From Tetracentron sinense (taxonomy: Eukaryota; Streptophyta; Magnoliopsida; Trochodendrales; Trochodendraceae): a DNA stretch of 64,000 nucleotides. The notes below the pieces were generated by a model. It did no database searches. It was not told where the DNA came from and saw only the letters and a list, made by a program, of their open reading frames with translations. The stretch's first letter is position 1; the number at the start of each line of letters is the position of its first letter. Below are positions 1-10,544 of this stretch, piece by piece. A program made the position numbers and the translations under genes. The stretch spans positions 21,700,547 to 21,764,546 of the forward strand of contig CM026556.1 in assembly GCA_015143295.1 (NCBI GenBank), in the 5' to 3' direction.

Positions 1-33
1 TCGGTGGACATGGATCCTCTTACAATGATACCA

Positions 34-303
34 TGATACAAAGTGAAAGAGAGCAGACAAAGAATTCTAAAGTATCAAATAAAATGATCTGAAAAACTAA
101 ACTTCATTCATTCAACTTGAGTTTACAATCTAAATCCTCTGTATTTATAACTAGAGAATAAAAGGAGGGAAGTAATAGAAATAACAGGGAAGTAACAGAA
201 ATAACAGAAAGTAAACTAACTAGTAAACTAACTATTACATGTATCCAATGGAATTGTTACACGTGTTTTGCAGTATATCATCTATCTATTATCTGTGATA
301 ACA
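34..303 (-). mobile_element. Ty1/copia 5' LTR; element runs off the left edge
   Basis: Read on the minus strand this is a 270-bp LTR that starts TGTTATCACAG and ends TTGTATCA. It is followed at 33-26 by TGGTATCA, the start of the initiator-methionine tRNA primer site usual in plant copia elements. An ATG at about 11-9 begins the leftward reading frame, presumably gag, which leaves the window. Short LTRs of this size are typical of Ale/Tork-like copia elements, but the lineage cannot be settled from the LTR alone. Neither the other LTR nor the partner of the flanking target duplication is in the window, so age and integrity are unknown. Confidence 0.75.
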
Positions 304-827
304 TCTAGTCTGAAAATGACAGAACCAATACAGATTCACCATTAGAGAGATCTCTAATGGCGAAGGTAAGGTAACGTTATGATTCTTGCTCAAAAGAATC
401 CTTGGGGTGTGGTAGAAAATTAGAGCCCAGAAACTCAAGATTATAGCTGATATTAGAGATCTCTCTTTTTTGACAGATATCTCCTTTTTGGCAATAAGCA
501 GGTGAAGTTAAAGTTAATTTGGAAGCTCATTACAGAATAGTTTGCTTCCATTGGCATTGGCCTCACTTGAAGTCTTCTTCCAATTCTTGTTTTTTTTCAA
601 TTATTTGTCTTGAATGTTTTATCCATGACTAACTTACCAATTACCATGCATCACACTAGATTCTCATTAATCCAGTTTGTGATGTGGATTGAAATTAATT
701 TTCTTTTACTATTTGTCTACTAGGGGGGTTGTGTATTTTTTTTTTGTGACATTTCTTCTTCTATTATTCTATTTTTTTAAAAAAAGTTTCATGTTTTTCC
801 TCGTGCATCGCACGGGGTGTTTGCTAG
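304..827 (+). mobile_element. Helitron-type 3' end (5' end not found)
   Basis: The stretch ends with a GC-rich hairpin at 799-816 (stem CCTCGTGC/GCACGGGG, one wobble pair), seven bases, then CTAG at 824-827 followed by T. That is the Helitron 3' signature: a hairpin just inside CTRR, with insertion between A and T. The sequence between the copia LTR and the hairpin is non-coding and AT-rich, consistent with a non-autonomous Helitron. No convincing 5' TC end was found; it may lie left of the copia LTR, outside the window. The left coordinate is therefore only the edge of unexplained sequence. Confidence 0.55.
339..360. repeat. Perfect short inverted repeat
   Basis: Two 10-base arms, CCATTAGAGA and TCTCTAATGG, are separated by GA. 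It lies between the copia LTR and the Helitron-type terminus. Function unknown; it may be an internal hairpin of the Helitron. Confidence 0.5.
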
Positions 828-1256
828 TAATTGACTAAGTAAATAGATAGGGGGAAAATTAGTGGTCCCATTTATTGGTTTTGACACGTGGCATCTTAAA
901 TGAAGAGAAGAAGGGAGAGAAGCTTTGTGGGACTGCCAAGTCAGTAGGAGAAATTCAGGCTTATAGTAGTAGATAGCTATACCTTTATATAGTATATATA
1001 TAGTACTTATATATATAAGTGACATATCAATGGGGATCTGAGGTCAAGGTGGTCCTATACGAGGTCGTGACAAAAATTAGGTTGGTTGAACTATCCTAGA
1101 TCATCCAATTAGACCTTAGTTTATCAGCATTAACCTGTAAGGTTCACTAGACCTTACCTAAGTTATAGAAATCTCTAATTTTTTTACCTTCAATGGAAAT
1201 TCTTTCATTGATACTCTTAATTTTTTCTAAATTAATTTTTTCACACAAATGACTAC
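828..1256. other. Non-coding AT-rich stretch, nothing firm
   Basis: No reading frame of note. It contains TATATA-rich sequence at 975-1020 and a CACGTG core near 885. Neither is enough to call a gene or a promoter. Confidence 0.4.
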
Positions 1257-1259
1257 TTA

Positions 1260-1728
1260 GGGCATGTTTGGTTTGGATTATCATAAGCGATTATTTAGAA
1301 CTAAATTGATTATTTAGAACTAAATTGCTTATAGATGATCTCGAAAATAATGTTTGGTTCAACTCGTCATATATAAGTGATTATATAATAACTTATTACA
1401 AAAATAAACGGTGATACCATATATTCTCGCCAGGGGTGATTATGGTGGAGCATAACCGCTTATACAATTTAAGACAACATGAAAATTATTGTAAGCACCC
1501 AAATTTATACCCAATAAGGCCTACAAGATCCATTAAACTTGAAAGACAGATTCTTTAAACTATTATTTTCTTTTTCAAAATGATCAAAATATCATTTTTA
1601 AAAATGACTAGATAATTTTTTATTGGTATAGAGCCAAACAAATAGCATTACAGCTACTAGTGCTCATTGACAATAACACTTATTCATGACAACAATTATG
1701 ACGGCAATAATCTGAACCAAATGAGCTC
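1260..1728. mobile_element. Tourist-like (PIF/Harbinger) MITE, 469 bp
   Basis: The element is flanked by the three-base duplication TTA (1257-1259 and 1729-1731), the hallmark of PIF/Harbinger elements. The ends are imperfect inverted repeats: 1260 reads GGGCATGTTTGGTTTGGATT and the other end, reversed, reads GAGCTCATTTGGTTCAGATT, with about 16 of the first 22 positions matching. It is short, AT-rich and has no coding capacity, so it would depend on a transposase supplied elsewhere. The divergence of the ends suggests it is not recent. Confidence 0.75.
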
Positions 1729-1731
1729 TTA

Positions 1732-2084
1732 ATGTATATTAATGATATAATTGTGAATCACTCAACTAAGAGGTGCTTTGTTGAAGTTTTTCTTAAGGAT
1801 AGTTAAAACCTCTCACATGAAATGAAAATGACAGCACTACCTTTAGGATTCAACTTTGTTGGGATTCACTTCGGTATATTCTGAGTTTGCACTGCTTGGA
1901 CGATGACTGCTGCACCATCTCCTTTGGCATACAAAAATAATGTAGAAAAATCCATTTTATTTTATTGCCTAATCCCACACTATCTTGACTAACTTGGAGT
2001 TCTCTTAAGAAGATCCAAATTGGACACTCTCTGGTGTGTTAAATGTGATTCTCAATGAGAGTCAAAATAACTTACTGAAACTTT
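1732..2084. other. No gene recognised
   Basis: AT-rich intergenic sequence without a supported reading frame, structural RNA or repeat boundary. Confidence 0.4.
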
Positions 2085-2680
2085 ACAGTGTTTGGTCATA
2101 GGTTTGATTTAATCTTCTTTGTGGATTATAGGGTCTGTTAGGATATTAACTTATCCTTTTTGTCTTGTTTGGTTGCAAGTCACCCACCATTGGTATTAGT
2201 GTATTCTTGCCTGTTTGACTTGCAACTGGATATATGTCAACCCAAACTACACTATTCTTTCTTGTGACCGTTTAGTAATGGTGTATGTACGCTTCTAGAC
2301 TTGATTTATTCCTCAACTTTTATTTTTCATGTTATCCTTGTTATGAACAGACTGGTTATAAATTTGTCTTCTTCCACTTTTTTACTGTTTGGTAATGGTC
2401 TTGTTCCAATTAGATTAACTCTAGTTTCATCTCGGACTTTTGGTTACGAGCTCATTTTTGTTCGAGTCATCTGCTTGTAGAATGTTTGGTTGTAATTTAT
2501 CCTCATTCTAGATCACTATTTGGTTAGAGTGACAATTACAGCCTGTTTGGAATTCTTCCATTTTTTTGTTTGGTTACATGGATACCCCTAAACTAGTGGG
2601 TCTCCTAGGGCCCATTTGGTTACAAGGTTTTCCTCAACCAAGCTCTCTTCTAGGCTATTTGGTGGTATAAACTTAGTTTC
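2085..2680. repeat. Dispersed TTTGGTT-type motif cluster
   Basis: About a dozen copies of a TGTTTGGTTA-like word occur here at irregular spacing of roughly 30-90 bases, for example near 2089, 2166, 2383, 2438, 2482, 2517, 2541, 2567, 2612 and 2656. Several are followed by ACAAG or ACATGG. Similar words form the ends of Tourist and hAT MITEs, including the element at 1260-1728. The stretch may be a pile of MITE ends or a decayed short tandem repeat. No coding sequence was seen. Confidence 0.45.
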
Positions 2681-3539
2681 CATTGTCTAGTCGTTCCTTG
2701 TGTCCAAATGAACAAAGCCTAACCTTATCCTTTCACTATCACTATCCAGATATGGGTAGTCTATGATTAAACTAGATTTAATGGTCCTAGCAGACTCCAA
2801 ACTAGTTGGCCCACTCGATTGGGCTCCCCTACTAGGTGTCTGGCCTTGTGCCCAAGGCTATTTACAATGAACCCATTGGTTTATTGAAACTGCACCCACT
2901 CTCCAAGGGCGGTAAGACTGAGGAGCCACCCACCATATGATAATCTCGATTAGAGGGTTTAGATCAACCCCCTTGATCACCAAAGCAAGATCCTATCCGG
3001 TGATACTCCTAGGAGAGTCATCCTACTGATCCACTTCGCAGGAAATGTGGTCAGCCATGGGCAAATGATCATGGAATAAAATCCGATGGTCGACTTTGAT
3101 GGAACGAAAAGAAAACACGCGTCACCCCAATGTGACAATTAACATATGCAAAGGGTAACGTGCGCTTCATAGTATCCAAAGCCTTTTGCTCGCTTCTTGC
3201 ACATGCTGGTGTGCGTTCCCGCTAAGAGTGCGGCTCACACACACAATGGCAGTGTTCTAGAAGACATGAATTATTGGTGTTTAAAGGATTTTAAATGCAC
3301 TCAAACTCTAGTAGCTAGGCGACGTGGGAAAGAAATAATAGAATAATACAAAATCGATAATCGTTTTGAGTTATTATAAAAAAAAGAAAAAAAAAGATCA
3401 AGGAAGATTCTTTGGTTACCAACTAAAATAACCGATTACCAAAAAAAATCAATTATATATAATTGATAACCAATTTTAGTGATTATAAACGATAAAAATA
3501 TAATAGAAACAATGATTATTTTTTAATCATGCCCAACTC
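2681..3539. other. No gene recognised
   Basis: Mixed-composition sequence without a long reading frame. A GC-richer block at about 2780-3280 resembles no family I know. From 3320 the sequence becomes A-rich up to the LINE. Confidence 0.4.
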
Positions 3540-4915
3540 GACATTATTTGACGTATCTTTCCACCGTTGGTTTGGTGAGAGTTCCCTCTTATTGATAGTA
3601 TTTCTAGTATTCCTCATAATTTTTCTCTAATTTCAGATATGCTTGATGGTAATGGTTTGTGGGATTTTAGTCTGGTTTCTTATTATTTACCTAAAGACAT
3701 TAAGAATGATATTAGGGATGTTGGTTTCTTTACTTCCGAAGCTGATGATTCTTTCATTTGGAAACTTTGTCCAAAAGGTAATTTTTCAATTAAATGAGCT
3801 GGGGAGTCTCTTAGATACTCCATCCCTCAGAAAGATTGGACCAGGTATGTTTGGAATAATATTGTCCCAAAAAAATTCAAATTTTTGGATGGAAGGTTAT
3901 GTATGGTTCGGTTCCCACTTATTATATAATTCAATCTGTTGGAATTCATTTAGCTAGTTATTGTTCTTGTTGTTCTCAAGGTCACATTGAAACTTTATCT
4001 CATTTATTATTTCAAAATGATATTGCAGGTTTGATCTGGCGGTTTTTTGATACTCTTTGCTCTATTTTTCCTTCTCCCAATGACACCATTCAATAATTTC
4101 TTATGGGATGGTTTCGAGCTTCTGAAAAGTGTCATAATCAGATTCTTATTTTACTCCCTCTTATCATTAATTGGGAAATCTGGAAAGAAAGATGCTCTAC
4201 AAGATTTAAAGATGTGCAAAAGCCTGCTAAAGTTATAAAAGTCAGAATTTAGAAATGGATGTTTGATTTAGGTTCTCTCCTGAACAGAAAACCCTTGGAC
4301 CTTTCTATCCCTAATATTTTGGCTCCATCTGTTCAGAAAAGAACCATTATTACTCATGTCAAATGGATTAGGCCTTCTCAGGGTATTGAGTCAAGCTGAA
4401 TGTGGATGGTGCCTCTAAGGGTAATCCGGGGTTAGCTGGAGGAGGTGGTATTATTCGTGATCATTCTGGAGAATTGATAGCCTGCTTTTATGCTTATTAT
4501 GATCATTGCTCTAATTATGTTGATGAATCTAGAGCTCTTCTTGATGGTCTTATTCTTTGCCAAAAACTTGGCTACCTTCATGTAAAGGTTGAATCGGATG
4601 CTCAGCCTCTTCTTCAAGCTTGGAAGGGATCTTATAGTCATTCGTGGAATGTGTGGTTCTAGAATAAGAAGATTAACCAAGTAATGAACATTTGCTTCTC
4701 TATTTCTCTTATCTTTAGGTAAGCTAGCTAATATTGTTGCATATTTTCTAGCAAATCATGGTTGTAGTACTCAGCTCTTAGGTGATTTTTTCCTAATCAG
4801 GAAATTCTTTCTCGGTTCATCTCTCTTATTTGCTTGATTAAGCAGGTTTGGGCAATGTGAGATTGGTTATCAGTGATTGATTTTTTTTGTTGTGTCATGG
4901 TTTTTTGTATAGGGG
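3540..4915 (+). mobile_element. 5'-truncated L1-type LINE: zinc-binding RT domain plus RNase H
   Basis: Only the last part of ORF2 is present. It begins within the motif that reads FHRWFGESSL in the copy at 3550-3590, runs through the zf-RVT domain (cysteines around 3960-3990, in SYCSCCSQGH), and ends with an RNase H domain. The 5' truncation is normal for LINEs. The frame is broken by at least one shift and a few stops, so it is a pseudogene. Its 3' tail contains TATAGGGGTAAGG, also found as a repeat unit in the 3' UTR of the LINE at 46131-57127, so the two are relatives. No poly-A tail is seen; the tail abuts the next fragment. Confidence 0.75.
4396..4830 (+). pseudogene. LINE RNase H domain
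   Basis: The reading frame gives NVDGASKGNPGLAGGGGIIR and then DESRALLDGLILCQ and VESDA. These are the first, second and third acidic motifs of plant-type RNase H (D, E, D). In intact elements this domain removes RNA from the RNA:DNA hybrid during target-primed reverse transcription. The open stretch from 4402 to 4662 is followed by further similarity in another frame. The closest relative in the window is the RNase H at 46506-46800 on the other strand, which reads NIDGASKGN at the same place. Confidence 0.8.
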
Positions 4916-5832
4916 TAAGGCTGAGCAGGTCCATCCTTGGATGGTGGTGCAGTACGGTCAGCAGCATGAGCTAGACTACTAGTGTAGGCCTTTCCAATGA
5001 GAGGACCTTTAGAAGTACTCACCAAGTCGTCAACTGAATCATGGATGCCATGAGAGGCAAGAATACCTCGGATCAAGATGCCAAAAGACAATCCTACAGT
5101 GACAGTACTAAGGCATGACACATGGATCATCAACTCAATGATATGAGAAGCAAGATCAATAGGCTCATTAGTGAGTAAGGCATGGAGAAATCAGGCTCGA
5201 TTAGAACTGATGTTAGTGGTATGACCTCTAGGATGGAGGTTAGAGCACATAAAGAGATGTAGGATCCTATCATTAGGGGTCAACCTACTCTGCAACAAAT
5301 GAGTAGCAAGTCATTCAGTCTGAGAGCCACAAATCATGGTAGCAATCTCGTCCATATGATGGCCATGGGGATCGGTCCTATAGTGATATGGAAAATAGGC
5401 ATCGGGAACCTGTGGAATGGATAGAAATCTGACAATGAAACCAGGAGTAACCTCAATAAGGATGCCTTTGACCTCAGTAGTGAAGTTCATGTGAACTAGG
5501 TAATCATTTTCTATGTTCGAATAGAATTCCCGAATCAAGATCAAAGGGTATTGCCCTGACAGAGCAAGAACTCCTTACCACCCTCTCGACTGGATAATAC
5601 GAGGAAGATTGGTGTGGGTAAAATCACAAAGACGGACTAATCGCTCAAGAATTACAGCATGGTTCCTAAAGTAGTGCTCAAACCTATAAGCTGGAGTAGG
5701 GGATCTAAACCTACGGCCTTCGGAAGAGGGGTATGCTTGGCTCACTTTATCTCTTTTTCGTATTTTTCTTGGGTGCAGCCTTATATGGGGCTTTAGGCTT
5801 AGGGGTTGCCTTCCTTTTTCCCGTGGGAGCAT
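4908..5832 (-). pseudogene. Fragment of a 'putative plant transposon protein' (Transposase_32-like) gene
   Basis: The minus strand codes for pieces reading LIREFYSNIENDY..., then NEPIDLASHIIELMIHVS and KGPLIGKAYTSS. They resemble the plant protein family annotated in Pfam as putative plant transposon protein, which is usually found inside LTR elements; this is recognition from memory, not a search. A related frame lies at 32367-32960 in copia element F, where DIDLAAHFIDLMIQAHRTE and KGPINKKTLSQS align by eye. The fragment is flanked by a LINE tail on the left and a partial Tekay-like LTR on the right, so its parent element is not identifiable. Treated as a fossil; it looks broken. Confidence 0.5.
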
Positions 5833-5878
5833 TTGATCTAGCCTTAGTAGTCCGATGAGCCGAAGGTTCCTAAATCAC

Positions 5879-6412
5879 AATCCTCCCTCTCTAACTCTCT
5901 CAATTTCTCTCAAAATCAAGCCCTGAGGGTTTATGAAATCCTAGCTCACGAATTTGGGCATTTTATAAAGAAAGGGGTGGTCAAAAGACCACCCTACCCT
6001 AAACAGTGTAAAAGGCCCAACTGGTCAAAACTTCGGGAGCCCGGTCGATCGGCTAGACCAAACACCCTACTATTTTCCCCATGGTTGCATTTTTGGGGAC
6101 ATTCGGTCGACTGGCCTTGAGGGGTGGTCGACCGGGAATAGGGGCGGTCGATCAGCTATTTGCAAAATTTGGCCATTTTCCCATTTCTTTCCCAATTTTG
6201 ATACTTAGAGTGTTTCCACTCTTTGTTGAACACCCTTATGACCCTTGACATCCGTAGTATACCTTGCACAACCACAACACACCCCTAGTTTGGTTTCCAC
6301 ACTCTTTTCATCATTCCTTACAATCCAAAATACATGGAAGGCCATTAGGCCTTAAAAAGTACTATTCATAGTACTATTCACTGCCTAAGAACTCGAGTTT
6401 TGGGGTTCTACA
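5879..6412 (-). repeat. Element G 3' LTR, partial
   Basis: It matches 10009-10544 of the 5' LTR and starts on the minus strand with TGTAGAACCCC at 6412. The polypurine tract lies just to its right. It contains the GGTCGACC-type palindromes seen in the other copy, at about 6035-6155. Its left boundary is an abrupt junction with the Transposase_32-like fragment. Confidence 0.75.
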
Positions 6413-6565
6413 TCCTCCCCACTTTTATAGAAATTTTGTCCTCGAAATTAGTTCGCTATGCAAGTAAGCAAAGATAATCTTCCACACATCATAACTTAAA
6501 ATTAGCATGTTGGTATACACATTTCATAGTCAGCACAATCAAAGCCTATCACGTAAAATCTTAAT

Positions 6566-7812
6566 TTAATGTACCTTGAACCACATCAGCAGATGCTTGG
6601 GCATCCTATCTTGATATGGCGAAGGCTCTGCCCTTGTTCGTCTGGCGAGACAACTGTGCGGGCTGCTGGGGCCTTGAAGCCTTAAAAGACTCCTGCTATG
6701 TGGGCAATTGAACTGGGAGTCTACTCTCTTGGGTTTGGGGCTGCAGTCAATAGCGTGGACAATTTCTAACCTGGTCTCCATAATCACCGCATTGGTAACA
6801 TGCACATGTGAGCGCTCGACAATCCCCAGCCAAGAGTTTTCTCCTATAGTAGCCACTGAACTCTGACGTAGATCTAGATGATGCAGGCCACTCATGTCGA
6901 GTGATCGGCGTAGTAGTGGTGCATGGAGCCTGAGGTGCAATAGGAGGACTCTGCACTTATGTGTCTAGTGGAGTGGTATAGGGCCATTCTAGCCCTCTTC
7001 TCCAGCTGCGCTGAACCATTGGACTGGCCTCTCACCATTTCTCTCCTCTTGAAAAATTCCTCAGAATTTGTTTTTGCCAACTGGGCCTTATCCACAACCT
7101 CTGCATAGGTCTCATGAATGAACTTAGAAACCCTATCTCTAATATAGGCCTTTAATCCCGTCTCAAATTTTCAGGCCTTAATTGCCTCTAAGGCTATCAG
7201 GTGTGGAGCGAACCTCGACAATTCGAAAAACTTGGGCTCGTACTCGGCCACTGTCATGTTCCATTGTTCCAAGATAATAAACTCCACTTCTTTCTTTTCT
7301 CTAACTCTTACTGGGAAGTATTTCTTGTAGAAAACGTTGAGAAACTCTTCCCAAGTAGACTCTTGACCTGCTCGAGTCAAGTCCCTCGTTCTGATGGCGG
7401 ATTTCCACCAGTGATCTGCCTTACCTTCCATCATAAAGGCAGCCCATGTAACTTTCTCTGCCTCCATAGGCATCAAGATAGAGAACAATTTCTCCAGCTG
7501 CCTAACTCATGCTTCTGCAACCAATGGGTCTATACCACCATAGAATACCGAAGGCCTCATCTTCCGAAATGCTTCTATCCCTGTCTGTGCTCTGTTTGGA
7601 GGAGCAGGTATGAGTGTTGCAGCAGCAGCAGGAGTGGCAAGCTGCCTTGCTGCAAGTATAGCCAAGGTCTCGGTTATAGATCCCAAGACCTGCATGAGGT
7701 CGGGCTGCTTATTCCCCAAAAGAGCATTACCTCCATTACTCCTCGTATGATATCCATGATCCCGATTACCGTGTCTCATGATGTGAATCCTGAGAATAAC
7801 AGTAAGCCATGA
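6566..7812 (-). pseudogene. Element G gag region
   Basis: The minus strand encodes a Ty3/gypsy gag. It carries the retrotransposon-gag core (IEAFRKMRPSVFYGGIDP; then AAFMMEGKADHWW and VEFIILEQWNMTVAEYE). Further on come the linker ETNSEEFFKRREMVRGQSN-like stretch and a CCHC zinc knuckle (CYQCGDYGDQVRNC). The same order is seen in elements A and B at 57450-58640 and 35169-36180, which identifies the lineage as Tekay-like. Gag forms the virus-like particle and binds the element RNA. The region is a fossil with several breaks. Confidence 0.75.
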
Positions 7813-8361
7813 GTCTAACTCGGAAACATATGTATCATCATAACCTCATTGTAGGCACATAATAATATAATACACATAGTCATATACACGAATTATCATT
7901 AACATATAATTGAGGTTTTTCTAGAGTTAGACCCTAAATTCGGTTGAGATTTCAATCGGTTTCGAATAAGACTAACTTGTTAGTCTACACTTGGAATACG
8001 ACTCCCGAGATGAACCTAATGCCTTGGTTTAATCGTGGTATCGAACTCTAAATGACCCTAGAGAACCTAATACCTAGGCCCTATACCACTTCTGTCACGC
8101 CCCAAAATCCCCCTTAGGAGTTATGAGGCTTTGGCAACGTGACTTATACTTCAAACCATCCTACAAAGTGTATACAGGGCATGACAAATAGTGAACCTGA
8201 AAATTTCTTCTATATAAAAGTTTTTCCAAGTGATAACATGGACAAAAGATTGAATAGAAACTATAACCTGTACAAAAGATCCAACACTTGAGTTACCAAC
8301 TCAAGTCTAGATGAAAATCCCCAACAACAAAATCCCGAAATGCATGTCCCTCTCACTCAAC

Positions 8362-8490
8362 TCAACCATAAGGCCACATGTGAAGGCTCCTAACATCTGG
8401 ATGATAATCCCACGTAAGCTCTTGCTCTCCATGAACCTCCTCTACCCATGGCTCCGAAGCACGACCGTCCAACTTGGAACCTACCGAAAT
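8362..8490 (-). other. Conserved LTR small reading frame, element G copy
   Basis: An open frame of 43 codons on the minus strand near the 3' end of the LTR. It includes ASEPWVEEVHGEQELTW and ends in MWPYG. The SEPWVEE core and the WPY ending match the equivalent frames in the LTRs of A (45769-45903) and B (26523-26672), and SEPWVEEE occurs in C. No start codon is present at the position where A and B have ATG. Function unknown. Confidence 0.5.
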
Positions 8491-8810
8491 AACAGTTTGG
8501 CTAAGTATTGAATAATCAGCGTATACATACTACTAATTAACCATATTACAATATATTAATATGCCATACAGGATCCAGTTCATCATAACACATACATAAT
8601 CAGAGTTCGAAAGTTAAAACAAGATAACAATTGCATAATCTCGAAAATCATACTTTAAATTCATGCTTTAACAAAACGTATTCCAAATATCTTATGAGTC
8701 TTGTGAGTTCCTTATGCATCATATGAATCTTGCGGGTTCCTTATATATCTTATGAGATTCTTAGCTTATGAGATCATTCTTTTCACTTGTTTTGTACTTA
8801 CTTTGAGACA

Positions 8811-9159
8811 AATGCTAGTACCGTACCTGGTCATAATATAATAGCATCTTCTCTTGCTTACTTAGAAATAGATGTTAGTGCCCGTACCTGATCATAGTAC
8901 ACTAATATATTTTCTTACTTATCTTAGAAATAGATATTAGTGCCCGTACCTAGTCATAGTACACTAACATCCTTTCATACTTGTTAGAAACAGATACTAG
9001 TGCTCGTACCGACCATAGTACACTAGTATCATTTCATATTCTTGTTTTACTTGGAGATAGATACTAGTATCCATACCTAATCATAGTATATTAGTATCCT
9101 CTCATATTTACTTGGAAACAGATGTTAGTGCACGTACCTGGTCATAGTACACTAACATC
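8811..9159. repeat. Six tandem hairpin units in the LTR of element G
   Basis: Six units about 62 bp apart each carry an inverted pair around a common middle, GTACCT-GTCATAGTA. Pairs: 8871-8880/8900-8909, 8933-8942/8962-8971, 8993-9002/9021-9030, 9060-9069/9089-9098 and 9121-9130/9150-9159, plus a weaker one at 8811-8848. Stems differ between units yet stay paired: GATGTTAGTG with CACTAACATC in one, GATACTAGTG with CACTAGTATC in another. They lie in the transcribed, intron-like part of the LTR. Confidence 0.7.
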
Positions 9160-10158
9160 CTTTCATACTTTACATTTCTTACTTCTTTTCTTGTGAGTTT
9201 GCATTTCCTTTCTTATAATTCTTTGTATACCTATATAAATGAGAACCCTCGGTTATACATGTCATACATGTACATGGTGCGCTTATGAACATCATGGTAT
9301 TCTTAGAGAGTAGTTAAAACATCGAAACAAAACATGAAATTTCACTTATGAAGATGGCATAACATATATGCATGGCTACTTAGCCTATTTCATCAAACCA
9401 TAATTCAAACTTACTTTTTAAGGTAAAACTATCATTTTCCATAATGTTATAAAATCTTGAATATGCTATCATGGTAGGTGAGGAAACCATCATACATCAT
9501 TTAAACCCAATTTAATTCTATTTCATTCAATAACATACACCTATACAACTATATACCTTAGTTTCTCAAAAATATGTATCATATACATGGTTTACTTAGC
9601 ATAGATAGTGTAGCATATACATGGGTTACTTAGCATGGCATATACATGGGTTACTTAGCATAACATAGCGTCGCGTAGCACCTACATGGTAATAACCATT
9701 AATTACTCTAAAGACCAAGCATTTCATCCTACTAGCAAGCAATGGTTCATAATAAAGCTAGTTTATCAAAATTATACTTTACACCTTACTTTTTCAAGAA
9801 AAAGAACACAATAATAATGGATCATAGTAAGGAAGGTTAGCATAATGTATCTACCTTGCTTGAGATCGAATCCTCGTGGCTTGTGCGTGAGGAACACCTT
9901 GGTTTGCAAGATCCTTGCTTCCCTTTCTGATCTTGAGAAGATGGGGGTGAGATTGGGGTTTCACCTTTGATCTTGAGAAAACTCCTCTCCTAAAACTCTA
10001 GCCTTTCTCCCTTTCCTCCCTCTCTAACTCTCTCAATTTCTCTCAAAATCAAGCCTTGAGGGTTTATGAAACCCTAGCCCACGAATTTGGCCATTTTATA
10101 GAGAAAGTGGTGGTCAAAAGACCACCCTACCCTTAATGAAACAGTGTAAAAGGCCCAA

Positions 10159-10275
10159 CTGGACAAAACTTTGAGAGCCCGGTCGACCGACTAGGAGGGG
10201 CGATCAACCGACCAGGCCAAACACCCTACTGTTTTCCCCATTTTGGCATTTTTGGGGACAGTCGGTCGATCGGCT
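10159..10275 (-). promoter_or_regulatory. U3 palindrome cluster, element G 5' LTR
   Basis: Contains CGGTCGACCG, GATCAACCGACC and GTCGGTCGATCGGC, degenerate palindromes with a TCGA or CGATCG centre. It lies in the U3 part of the LTR, upstream of the likely transcription start. Equivalent clusters occur in every other large LTR in the nest and in copia element F. Confidence 0.55.
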
Positions 10276-10544
10276 ATTTGCAGAATTTGGCCATTTTCCC
10301 CTTTCTTTCCCATTTTTGATACTTAAGAGTGTTTTCACTTTTTGTTGAATAGCCTTAGGACCCTTAACATATGTAGTATACCTTGCACAACCACAACACA
10401 CCCCTAGTTTGGTTTCCACACTCTTTTCATCATTCCTTACAACCCAAAATACATAGAAGGCCATTAGGCCTTGAAAAGTACTATTCATAGCACTATTCAT
10501 TGACACTATTCACCACCTAAGGACTTGAGTTTCAGGGTTCTACA

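Larger units (their letters stand above)
5879..10544 (-). mobile_element. Element G: Tekay/Del-like Ty3/gypsy element with gag but no pol
   Basis: A minus-strand LTR element. The 5' LTR is 8093-10544 (starts TGTAGAACCCTG, ends GGGGCGTGACA). Next comes a primer-site region resembling TGGTATCAGAGC around 8081-8090, then gag at 6566-7812. A polypurine run GTGGGGAGGA directly precedes the second LTR, of which only 5879-6412 is present. No protease, RT or integrase is visible, so the element would be non-autonomous or a deletion derivative. The two LTRs differ by very roughly 8% by eye in their shared part, plus length differences in the palindromic U3 block, suggesting an age of a few million years at usual plant rates. 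It is broken. Confidence 0.8.
8093..10544 (-). repeat. Element G 5' LTR (2.45 kb)
   Basis: TG...CA boundaries: TGTAGAACCC at the right edge (10544) and GCGTGACA at 8093. In the direction of transcription it holds a palindromic U3 block (10275-10159), a splice-donor-like AAGGTAGATAC (about 9861-9850), six tandem hairpins (9159-8811), and a small conserved reading frame (8490-8362). A GTAGGATGGTTTGA box lies near the end (about 8165-8150). All of these except the six tandem hairpins have counterparts in the LTRs of A, B and D. Confidence 0.8.

Noticed and set aside
960-1025. Possible minus-strand Helitron 5' end (TCACTTATATATATAAG)
   Set aside because: AT-rich sequence fits by chance, no matching 3' end in the right orientation was found, and the base before TC could not decide it.
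8811-9159. CRISPR-like array (regular repeats with spacers)
   Set aside because: Plant nuclear LTR context, palindromic arms that vary, and no cas genes; these are tandem hairpins.
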